Part shown: piece by piece, positions 56,584 to 64,000 of the stretch
Numbering within the stretch: position 1 is the first letter of the stretch
Layout: each line of letters opens with the position of its first letter
From: Trichomonas vaginalis G3
Taxonomy: Eukaryota > Parabasalia > Trichomonadida > Trichomonadidae
Length of the DNA: 64,000 bases
Assembly: GCF_026262505.1 (NCBI RefSeq)
Contig: NC_067206.1
Coordinates: 32,503,896 to 32,567,895, forward strand
Direction of reading: 5' to 3'
Made by a program: the position numbers and the translations under genes
The notes under the pieces: generated by a model
The model's input: only the letters and a program-made list of their open reading frames with translations
What the model was told of the DNA's origin: nothing
The model's database searches: none

Positions 56584-58272
56584 ATGTTGAACGATAACCT
56601 CAATACATACAGTATTGCTGATTCCATCAGACAAGTAAGATATTATTTCGATCAAGTTGATGGGGCAGTTCCTATTGGAGATACTAACCATAGATATGTC
56701 CCAACAAAAGTGCCAGCTATGCCGACAAATACTATTGATAACGGTTATATTACATTTAACATATCACCACCTGGTGAGAACATGATTGACTTATATAATA
56801 CGTTCATTAGTGGTTATGTCGATGGTGAGTGCATAATTACAACAGAAACTGAACCAGCTGATGAAAAAGTTCCTAAATATGATGGTGAAGTATATAAAGA
56901 AAGAGCTGTTGAGACAGCTCCTACAGGATCAAATGTTACAGCAATTAAAGCAATTGATACTAAATATGCTGGTGGCAAATCATGTGCACATCTTCCAGCA
57001 ATTTGGTTGGGATACATTGATTCATTCTATGCTGTTGAATCATATCAATTAATCGCTAATGGTAAAAGTGTTTATACACAAGATAATGCTAGAGAAGAAG
57101 GTTACATTACTTCTACTGCATCTACAACAGAAGCTATTAAGAAAGTTGATGTATTTAGTAAGGCTAGACATAAAGATGTTTTCAATAGATGTGATACAGT
57201 TCGTTCTGGACAGATTATTGAGTTCAATAAACCAATTAGTGGTGCAACTACATTAAAGTTCCACATACCAATCAAGATTGACCTAAGAAGATTCCTAATA
57301 CTTAATAACATTAGATTCCTTCCAGCGTTTGCTGGTAACTTACAACTTAAGGTTAAGTTCAGTATTGCTGGTATGGTTTGGACACCATTAAGTTATCAGG
57401 ATATTCTACCATTACCGAACATGCAAGCCAATGTTACAAGCTATATTCCAATCACTAATCACTTCACTCCTATCTATGAAGGTATCAAAGTTATTGATAC
57501 TGTAACTTGGACTGCCGATAAGAGTACGATATCATTTGGTACCAAGTTTATTAAGTTCGCTAAGAAGAATGCAAACTTCTTTGAAATGATTACATACTGT
57601 AACTCATTCTCTTTGGACCCTAACATCTATAGTGATTTGGTGACAAGATATTCGGCAAAGACTCTAAACTTCCCAATCAAAAGAATTGACTGCATTACTA
57701 TGGATGGTTCAATGGCTAAAGGTGAAGGAACTCCTTGTACATTTACGGCAGCATTTACTCCATTATATGTGAACACCATTTATACACTATTTAAGAAGAC
57801 ACCTAATTATAACACTACCTATGAAAATCCATTGTTTGAACAAATTCAATTGAACTGTGGAGCATATGGTAACATACCCGCTGAGGCTCAAGCATCTAAT
57901 GATCCAATCTTCTATGAGATGCAGGCAAATGCCACTAACAATAATAACGATACTGTTGGCTTCAACTATGATGTCATGAGGTCTATCACAACCACATCAG
58001 TCCCTCAATTTGGAATCGAGTCAAATGACTTAGGTCATTACCTATGTGGATTCCCTTGCGAAACTGATTATACATTCCAACAGGGTCAGTTATCTAATTC
58101 ACCTATTACATATAAGCTTACAGTTAAGCCAACAGCAGAGTCTATTAAATATACTGAGAAACCAGTGTTATGCTTCTTACGTCACGTTTGCCTCTCCATA
58201 CAGATTAAACAGGTGGGACCACCTATCGTACTTCTCGACGATTATGATTTATCAGCCCCTGCTAGTGAATAA
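56584..58272 (+). CDS. Major capsid protein (double jelly roll)
   Basis: Intact 562 residues. Blocks: FNISPPGENMIDLYNTFI, YQLIANGKSVYTQDNAREEG, IRFLPAFAGNLQLKVKFSIA, NSFSLDPNIYSDLVTRYS, FTAAFTPLYVNTIYTLFKK and DYTFQQGQLSNSPITYKL. About 50 residues longer than 38840-40413, mainly through an insert after residue 85 (EPADEKVPKYDGEVY). Forms the icosahedral shell in the Polinton model. Confidence 0.9.
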   Translation: MLNDNLNTYSIADSIRQVRYYFDQVDGAVPIGDTNHRYVPTKVPAMPTNTIDNGYITFNISPPGENMIDLYNTFISGYVDGECIITTETEPADEKVPKYDGEVYKERAVETAPTGSNVTAIKAIDTKYAGGKSCAHLPAIWLGYIDSFYAVESYQLIANGKSVYTQDNAREEGYITSTASTTEAIKKVDVFSKARHKDVFNRCDTVRSGQIIEFNKPISGATTLKFHIPIKIDLRRFLILNNIRFLPAFAGNLQLKVKFSIAGMVWTPLSYQDILPLPNMQANVTSYIPITNHFTPIYEGIKVIDTVTWTADKSTISFGTKFIKFAKKNANFFEMITYCNSFSLDPNIYSDLVTRYSAKTLNFPIKRIDCITMDGSMAKGEGTPCTFTAAFTPLYVNTIYTLFKKTPNYNTTYENPLFEQIQLNCGAYGNIPAEAQASNDPIFYEMQANATNNNNDTVGFNYDVMRSITTTSVPQFGIESNDLGHYLCGFPCETDYTFQQGQLSNSPITYKLTVKPTAESIKYTEKPVLCFLRHVCLSIQIKQVGPPIVLLDDYDLSAPASE

Positions 58273-58357
58273 AGGTTAGTTTACATATGAACGTTTATTT
58301 TTACACATATATGCGTACATATGCGCGCCCGTATGGTGTCAGTTTTCTGTCACTTTT

Positions 58358-58404
58358 TTCATTGTGTCGGTGCCTGTAGCTGTAGGCTACAGGCGACGCA
58401 CAAT
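58358..58404. repeat. Long hairpin at the truncation point of a methyltransferase copy
   Basis: CATTGTG pairs with CACAATG at the outside and GCCTGTAGC with GCTACAGGC inside (loop TGTAG). It stands directly at the cut-off end of the gene at 58387-58680 and after TGTCACTTTTTT, the same motif as in hairpin elements I1 and I2. Confidence 0.7.
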
Positions 58405-58680
58405 GTATACTGTACTTATAGGTATCTTTTCTTTTAACTCTTTCAATATATTGTTTGTGTCTGGAATATGTTTGAGACGGTCCATATAGTTGTCGAAGTC
58501 ATTGCATATAATCTTTGAGTCTGGGAATATTGTATGGCACAAATGGGATATATAGAAACTTCCACCGAACAAATCTACAAATGTTAGACCATTCGGTAGT
58601 TTCTTAAGTTCTCTCAATATAATATCTTTACATCTACTCTTATTTCCAAAGAACGGTAACGGCGGTTTTGTAAAATTCAT
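58387..58680 (-). pseudogene. Truncated D12-class adenine methyltransferase
   Basis: 97 residues, MNFTKPPLPFFGNKSRCKDI, VDLFGGSFYISHL and YMDRLKHIPDTNNILKELKE, matching the first 100 residues of 44298-45076. It lacks the DPPY motif and the rest; the last ten residues derive from the adjacent hairpin region. Probably non-functional. Confidence 0.8.
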
Positions 58681-58879
58681 TTATATATAATAATAAAAAT
58701 GTTTTTACCCGAAAAGTGACAGAAAAGTGACAAAAACATGAAAACATATATAATTTGTGAAAAGTGACATTTAAAAAGTGACACCATTAATATGATGTAA
58801 ATAACAACGGTTTTGGTTTTGTCACCGGCTGGTCGGCTGGGGTTCGGTCCTCCTCTTGGGTCTTGGGCAAAATTTCTTA
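58681..58879. other. Repeats of GAAAAGTGACA near the outer Maverick limit
   Basis: Four copies of (G/A)AAAAGTGACA lie within 58714-58790, and more single copies lie across the window. No gene. No terminal inverted repeat matching the start of the outer element was found, so its right boundary is uncertain; it is probably between 58790 and 58990. Confidence 0.5.
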
Positions 58880-58981
58880 TGGGCTAGAGGGCGCAACGCG
58901 CCTGGAAGCCCTCCGAATAAAAACTTCATTTATACTAAACATCTTCGGGGCTAGAGGGCGCAACGCGCCTGGAAGCCCCAC
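58880..58981. repeat. Two-copy GC-rich hairpin repeat
   Basis: GGGCTAGAGGGCGCAACGCG with following CCTGGAAGCCC occurs at about 58880-58911 and 58949-58979. Inner hairpin GGCGC-AAC-GCGCC, outer GGGCT / AGCCC. The inner hairpin has the same 5-bp-stem, 3-nt-loop design as the motif in the inner Maverick. Confidence 0.75.
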
Positions 58982-59324
58982 TACCTTTTTTTTGCAAGCA
59001 GTTTAAAATTCTTTTTGATTTATTTGAAATCAATCTAATTAAAAACAATTTGCTGAATTCAAAATTAGATGAAAAGCTTTGGTCATAGCAATTATATGCA
59101 TGTAACAGGGTTTCATCATCTTGAATAGGATGAGAGCAATGAAAACATCTCAATAGTCAATAATTTTTAGTTTAGATTTCAATATTTGACTTAAAAACGG
59201 GTATATATTTCAAATAGACTGGCATTGCGTATTGTTATGCTTTGAATTCTATCAAAATATTTGGGCTCATATTTTCTAATTATATATTATTTGGAGTATA
59301 GAGAATTCAATTAAAAATTATTGA
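58982..59324. other. AT-rich stretch with one weak ORF
   Basis: A 72-codon reverse ORF at 58935-59153 (MRCFHCSHPIQDDETLLHAY) reads partly through the two-copy hairpin repeat. Its N-terminal half, with KRILNCLQKK, could be a remnant of a host ankyrin-type gene, but this cannot be shown. The rest has no coding signal. Confidence 0.35.
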
Positions 59325-60335
59325 TTATGTAGAGTTACTAATGATTACTAAAACTTGCAAAAAAAAAAGAGAAAGTTCATTAACTTTAGAAATAGTTTTA
59401 TTGATAATTGCAAATTCTGCTTGGCAAATACCAGTTGAAAAATGAATCAATTTGTTAGTAAATAGTTCTGTTAGATTTTTAGTTTCTGCATTATATTTAA
59501 ATGTTTTTGGAATCGAATTGTCAATGTAACAACTATCAATTGTTAATTGATCATAAGAGTTATATATCAAACACAAATCTTCAGGAGTAGTGTTGTTAAT
59601 AAAAGAACAACTTTTTACAGTAAGAGAATTATTTCTATGGAAAATAATTCCGACTCTTGTTTTTGTATTAATATTAGTATTATTTATAATATTACATGAA
59701 TCAATCAAAGCGTTTTTCCAAATATTTATCATTATACCTTCACTATCTGTTGCTAAATTATTAACAACAGTTGAATAATTAAATTTTGTTGTGTATTGAA
59801 GTGATTCACCTCTAAAATGTCCGACAGGTTTGTTCGTAGCTTTACATGATGAGAAATTTGTTGATGAAACAACGATTTTATCACTTATTGCTGTAAATGT
59901 GTTGCCACCAACGCTTTCACTTCCTACATCGAAAAGGGAACTTTCAATAAAAAAATTTAAGTTATCTGTATCAACTTCTGTATATGAAAAGTGACCTTTT
60001 CCGGAGCTTTGGCATTTTGTAGAACAGAATTTGCGTTGAACAATTGAACTATTTCTGCCAATTTTGTAGAAAATGCAATTTCCATCTGATGTTGATGCAC
60101 AATTACTAAAATAACAGCGGTTATGTAGGAAGAATGTGTTAACAATCGGATTTAAGCTGATAACTTTGTTATTATCATTAAAAAAATTGCATTCATCTAA
60201 ATAATATTGGCCATTTGAGGATGACGGATTACAGTTTTGACAATGTTCAGTTTTTGAACCTGTGAATTGATGATTGAAGTAGTAATTCCAAGGATCTTCA
60301 TCTGCAAAAGATGACTTTTCCCCAAAATTTCCCAC
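59325..60335 (-). CDS. Cys-rich beta-helix surface-type protein, probably a fragment
   Basis: 336 residues with repeated SCxFxNNT-like units (DSCNIINNTNI, KSCSFINNTTPEDL, DSCYIDNSIP), a pattern of parallel beta-helix proteins; trichomonads have large families of such polymorphic surface proteins. No signal peptide at the start (MGNFGEKSSFADEDPWNYY) and no membrane segment at the end, so it looks truncated at both ends. Host gene rather than Maverick, judged by composition and position. Confidence 0.5.
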   Translation of the reverse strand: MGNFGEKSSFADEDPWNYYFNHQFTGSKTEHCQNCNPSSSNGQYYLDECNFFNDNNKVISLNPIVNTFFLHNRCYFSNCASTSDGNCIFYKIGRNSSIVQRKFCSTKCQSSGKGHFSYTEVDTDNLNFFIESSLFDVGSESVGGNTFTAISDKIVVSSTNFSSCKATNKPVGHFRGESLQYTTKFNYSTVVNNLATDSEGIMINIWKNALIDSCNIINNTNINTKTRVGIIFHRNNSLTVKSCSFINNTTPEDLCLIYNSYDQLTIDSCYIDNSIPKTFKYNAETKNLTELFTNKLIHFSTGICQAEFAIINKTISKVNELSLFFLQVLVIISNST

Positions 60336-60694
60336 TATGTCAAATAACTGTTTTTATTCATACATTATTGGTCAAATCTCTTTAATTAGATGATGTAATT
60401 TGATGGCTCATCCAAATACATGATTCATGCTTCTTGATTACGAGAAAGAATCCATGTTATATGAATTGGGCAATAAGAAGTTAAATCACAGTCTCTCACA
60501 TGGAAAATTAAACCATGGAATTAATCATGGTTTTATATTCCCTCATATAAGTACTTCTATCATTAATATGAGCAGGTTTTGTGATTTTAGCTTAGTGTGG
60601 GAGCCCTTTTGAGAGAATGTATGCGAAGATTCCCATGAAAAAGTAAACAGATTAATGTAAGTTTTTGAAATAAAAAAACAGAATAGTTTATTTT
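60336..60694. other. Intergenic, nothing recognised
   Basis: A 61-codon forward ORF at 60427-60612 has short imperfect internal repeats (LNHSLSHGKLNHGINHG) but no family or context support. No repeats or RNA genes seen. Confidence 0.4.
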
Positions 60695-63107
60695 TTAAGA
60701 GAACAGTTCTTCCATTCTCTTCTGAACAAAGTCGTCTTTGATCTTACTTCCGCCAACACGAATGAAATCGCAGCACTGAAGTTGTCTTACTTCATTCCAC
60801 ATCTCTGGAGCGTTTCTGTATATCATGTGACACAATCCAACACCAACTTCTCGTAATCTCTTCGGGAAGTTGATTTCTGCTCCAATTAATTGTATGGATA
60901 CTTTGCCAAGATCCAAAATAATCTGTAATAACTCTGGCATGTCCTTACACACATAAGACATTGTTATTACAGCTTCGTAAATTGTTTAATTGAGTCAATG
61001 TATTTGATGTGAATATCAAATATCCTTTGCAAGCTCAAAACAATTGATTCAGCAACAATAGATAATGGTTCTATTGATATTCCTCCTATTATACTTATAA
61101 GTGATGCTGTGAATGAGTAACAATCAGGAGAAACTTCATTGTCTGATAAAATTTGAGCTCCAAAATTGGAAAATTGGGCTAAAACGTCCAAACTGTCGAC
61201 TTTCGTCATTAACACGCATGCGCTCTTGATTGCTGTTTCCATTTCTGTTGGGAATTCCTTGTTTAACATGAATGTTGCGCAGACATTTAATGCATGAACT
61301 AATAATTCGGAATTTTGATTGCCATAGTAGTATCCAAGGTTTCCAATTATTTCTATTGATGATTTGGACTCTTGTTGGGACTCAATGATCTCGTTTGCAA
61401 GGTTATATAACTTATCATAAATTTCATCAGTGAATTGCTTCTCAGTAGTAATGATTGTTGCGAATAATGAGTTTAGTACACTCATTATCTTGTCAATCAT
61501 GGTTCTCTGATTGTCTTTTAGTTGATTTGCAAAATCAAATAAAAGATTGAACAATCGCAGACGGTTTGGATGTCCATTTTGCTCTTAAGGTCATCATTAT
61601 ATCAAATGCCTATTCTGGTAGGCTTGGTTCTCTGTATTCTGTATGAATTGCAATAAAAATTCCAAAATCGGGCAATAACTTGAGGAACGCTAGTTCCAAT
61701 AACGGAAACACAATGTAGTGCTGAATGGACCATAACAGAATCAGTGGAAGTGCAAAATTCGAAAATTCCGGATAATTGGTCGGAGTCAATTTCAACAAAT
61801 CCTGATGAAAACTGCTTGTGAGAAGGCCTTGACAGCCATAATTTAATTCTTATGGAGTCATCTTCAAGGAAAGTTGAGATGGTCTCGGAATATAACTCTA
61901 CGATGGCAGGATCTACTTCTTTCTTACTGTTTTTAATAACTTCATGCAATAGAAATGCTGCAGTAAACTTTGAAGACTTATTTTCGCTGTTCGCGTTCTC
62001 AGATATTATTTCAACCAAATAACTAACGCAAAGATTAAAATAACACTCAATAACGGATATAAGTGTATCCATAGCAGCTATTACTGGTGAATAATCTCCT
62101 TGTGTATATGAAGTGGTCGTTGGATCATTTTGAATTATGAATAAACCGAGATCTATGATCTTTTGGAGGTTATTTTCGACCAATTTAAATGGAGTTTCAA
62201 TCCTTGTTTCATCTTCGCACACGTAAAGCCAGAATTGCATGATAAAAATCAAAATTTTTGGATCAATTTGACGTTCTTGGTTGCTAAAGTAGTTTTCTAC
62301 ATATGAAAATGTCTCCGGAGGACAATCGAAGGCCAAGCCAAGCATTTGGTAGCAATATTGAGGAATTTGGGCCACAAACCAGAAAAAGTCAACGGGATCT
62401 GCTTCTTCTACACCCAATAGATGCCCAATAAACGCAAGACCGAACTCACTGTTCTTTGCCATGGCTGACCATAGTGGTTTTATGAGTTTTCCGGCAATAT
62501 TAATAAATAAATGTTCAAGAGTTAAGTTATTTTGATTTTGATTGATGTAAAGGAGTATTGTACTAACAATTAACTCTGCAGCTGATGGTGAATTCACTGG
62601 CAAGCAATCAATAATTGAATCAATTGAAATTAATGCATTTTGAACTGCCATTATTGTACTATCGGTGGATATAAGAGGTAAGAAGTCTAACGCTGGATAT
62701 TGTATTCCTGTTCTTGAAGGAGAAAGATAGTATTGAGCAATTCTAAAATGAGCTAATGTAACAGCAAGAGAACTACCATACTCTATGCCTTCATTGCTAT
62801 CGTCGGTTGAAGAAAACTGTGATTCGAGAGCGCTAATAAAGTTTTGTATTGATTCTGGTGAAATTCCTGAAATTGATACTGATTCTATTTTGCCATCTTC
62901 GATTTTGATCCTAGCTACACTTGTAGACATCTTAATTGTATTTTTTCTGATTCTAATAGGTAGATCTGGATTTAAAATGATTTCGCAAAGTTTATTCAAG
63001 AAAAGCTCTGGCTGTTGAGTCTTAGCTTCTGTAAGAAATCTATCTGCCTCAGGTAGGTTTGGGTTACTTTGATCTCCTAGAATAGAAATTGCTTGAACAA
63101 AATCCAT
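60695..63107 (-). pseudogene. Importin-beta-like (karyopherin) gene with two frame breaks
   Basis: Three successive frames: 61602-63107 (501 residues), 60967-61554 and 60695-60961. The start MDFVQAISILGDQSNPNLPE leads into ADRFLTEAKTQQPELFLNKL, a typical importin-beta N-terminal repeat (IBN_N), followed by HEAT-repeat-like helices throughout. Total about 800 residues, close to a full importin-beta. The breaks lie near 61555-61600 and 60965. Nuclear import receptors carry cargo through the nuclear pore. The breaks may be sequencing errors or true decay. Confidence 0.65.
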
Positions 63108-63301
63108 CCTAATGGACGTAGGACGATAAAAGATTTTGCTTTAGAAGAAAAAATGCCTTTTATAAATTACTTCAGAGAACATTTTAGCACTTTGATACAG
63201 TCAAATTGGAACCATAATCATGCCCCAAAAATGATTATTCCCTAAAAAATTAATCTAAATTGGTATTTTTATTTAATATAATGTAATATAGTATATTTAG
63301 T
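63108..63301. other. Intergenic region upstream of the importin-like gene
   Basis: On the reverse strand, CCATTA six bases before the ATG resembles the trichomonad initiator (TCAYWW) imperfectly. Nothing else recognised. Confidence 0.3.
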
Positions 63302-63440
63302 AGTATGGATTGTCATAGTCTTCTTTGGTATCTGGAGAATTGTACGCTGGTGCTGGCGCTGGAGCGATATATTGTCCAGATTGTTGTGGAGTAGGGGTAA
63401 TTTTAGCTAAAAGTGACACACCCGTGAAGGGTGTGATTAC
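63302..63440 (-). pseudogene. C-terminal tail of a membrane protein, truncated
   Basis: The reverse strand reads VITPFTGVSLLAKITPTPQQ then SGQYIAPAPAPAYNSPDTKE and ends DYDNPYY before a TAA; an in-frame stop lies just upstream, so only the tail remains. NPxY-type ends occur in cytoplasmic tails of trichomonad surface proteins such as BspA-like proteins. The CACCC-GTGAA-GGGTG hairpin at 63420-63437 lies within it. Confidence 0.4.
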
Positions 63441-63519
63441 CGATCAGTAATTTCGACAGTTTAGAATTTAAAATTTTTTATGGAACTGTTGCGAGTTTCA
63501 TAAAGAATTTAAGGAATAT

Positions 63520-63650
63520 AAGCAAAGATTTGAATCAAAATCTTAGACCTAAGCCGCTCGATTCGCTCGCGGCTTCCGCGAATTACAGATCAGCAAAGAT
63601 TTGAATCAAAATCTTCGAACTAAGCCGATCGCTTCGCTCGCGGCTTTCTT
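63520..63650. repeat. Two-copy direct repeat with GC-rich palindromes
   Basis: GCAAAGATTTGAATCAAAAT with following CTTNGANCTAAGCCG and a palindromic CGCTCGCGGCTT occurs at about 63520-63572 and 63592-63644. Each copy ends in an AAGCCG...CGGCTT hairpin. Confidence 0.7.
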
Positions 63651-63750
63651 TATTATTTTAAATTTGCATATTTCCATCAAAAGTTCATAAGGTAAAAAAT
63701 TTCGTTTATTTTTACTAAGAAAAAAAAGGTTTTTGATAATAAATTTATTT

Positions 63751-63980
63751 TATTTCGAAAAAGTAGCAATAATCGTAAAAGTGTATTGATAGGCTTGCTA
63801 AAGTAACTAATTTTAGCTGTCAAATACTTTTGTATTTTGAAGTAAATTAGTATAAATTTGTTTTTACTTTTATTTCGAAAAAGTAGCAATAATCGTAAAA
63901 GGGTATTGATAGGCTTGCTAAAGTAACTAATTTTAGCTGTCAAATACTTTTGTATTTTGAAGTAAATTAGTATAAATTTG
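63751..63980. repeat. 120-bp tandem repeat, two copies
   Basis: TATTTCGAAAAAGTAGCAAT starts units at 63751 and 63871. The copies differ at few positions. The reverse ORF at 63677-63943 reads across it and is not considered coding. Confidence 0.85.
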
Positions 63981-64000
63981 ATATTATTTTAACTCCCTTT

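Noticed and set aside
60427-60612. 61-codon ORF with HGxxNHG repeats
   Set aside because: No homologue, no context and random-length expectation in AT-rich DNA.
1-64000. tRNA or rRNA genes
   Set aside because: No cloverleaf with a conserved T-loop (GGTTCGAAT-type) in tRNA context and no rRNA-like blocks were seen on reading; this was not a computed search.

Overview
The window is eukaryotic, AT-rich and intron-poor. It is dominated by Maverick/Polinton elements: self-synthesising, virus-like DNA transposons with a protein-primed family B DNA polymerase, a retroviral-type integrase, a FtsK/HerA-type packaging ATPase and double-jelly-roll capsid proteins. The density of Mavericks, stops that merge into TAAA, and the host genes at the right edge (an importin-beta-like gene, a Cys-rich beta-helix surface-type gene, and a C-terminal tail ending in an NPYY motif) point to a trichomonad, most likely Trichomonas vaginalis. 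That assignment is inference; no marker gene is present.

Layout. (1) 1-8961: part of a Maverick on the + strand: fibre, integrase, small virion-type genes, a short PolB-like polymerase (2933-5086), an HNH gene and a divergent gene pair separated by repeats. The first 2.9 kb carry dense single-base indels, which may be contig-end sequence error. (2) 8962-20143: a second, inverted copy of the same block. Its polymerase (10878-15340) is split by a 2310-bp non-coding hairpin-rich insertion (11203-13512) flanked by a 16-bp target duplication. (3) 20144-42105: a complete 21.96-kb Maverick with terminal inverted repeats of about 850-920 bp, each carrying one gene. It sits in the 3' end of a structural gene of the surrounding Maverick and is bounded by TCGAA duplications. 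Inside are ATPase, fibre genes, integrase, two KilA-N genes, a disabled PolB, the major capsid protein (MCP) and others; one gene is split by a 687-bp hairpin element (24452-25138), again with a 16-bp duplication. (4) 42106-about 58800: the other side of the host Maverick, with adenine methyltransferase, fibre genes, an intact 1160-residue PolB and a 562-residue MCP. (5) About 58800-64000: host DNA.

How the genes fit together. In the Polinton model the polymerase copies the element from protein-primed ends, the integrase inserts it, the ATPase packages DNA, and the MCP, the putative minor capsid/penton families and the collar-domain fibres build a particle. No adenain-like protease was recognised. 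Many genes in the 21.96-kb element are frameshifted or carry stops, so it is probably no longer autonomous. Several divergent pairs start only 15-19 nt apart, implying compact bidirectional promoters.

Most notable: two hairpin-array insertions with 16-bp target duplications; a dispersed 26-nt double-hairpin motif in the inner Maverick whose stems covary; and a PolB-like protein that keeps the Maverick N-terminal domain but lacks the exonuclease region and has an altered metal-binding motif.
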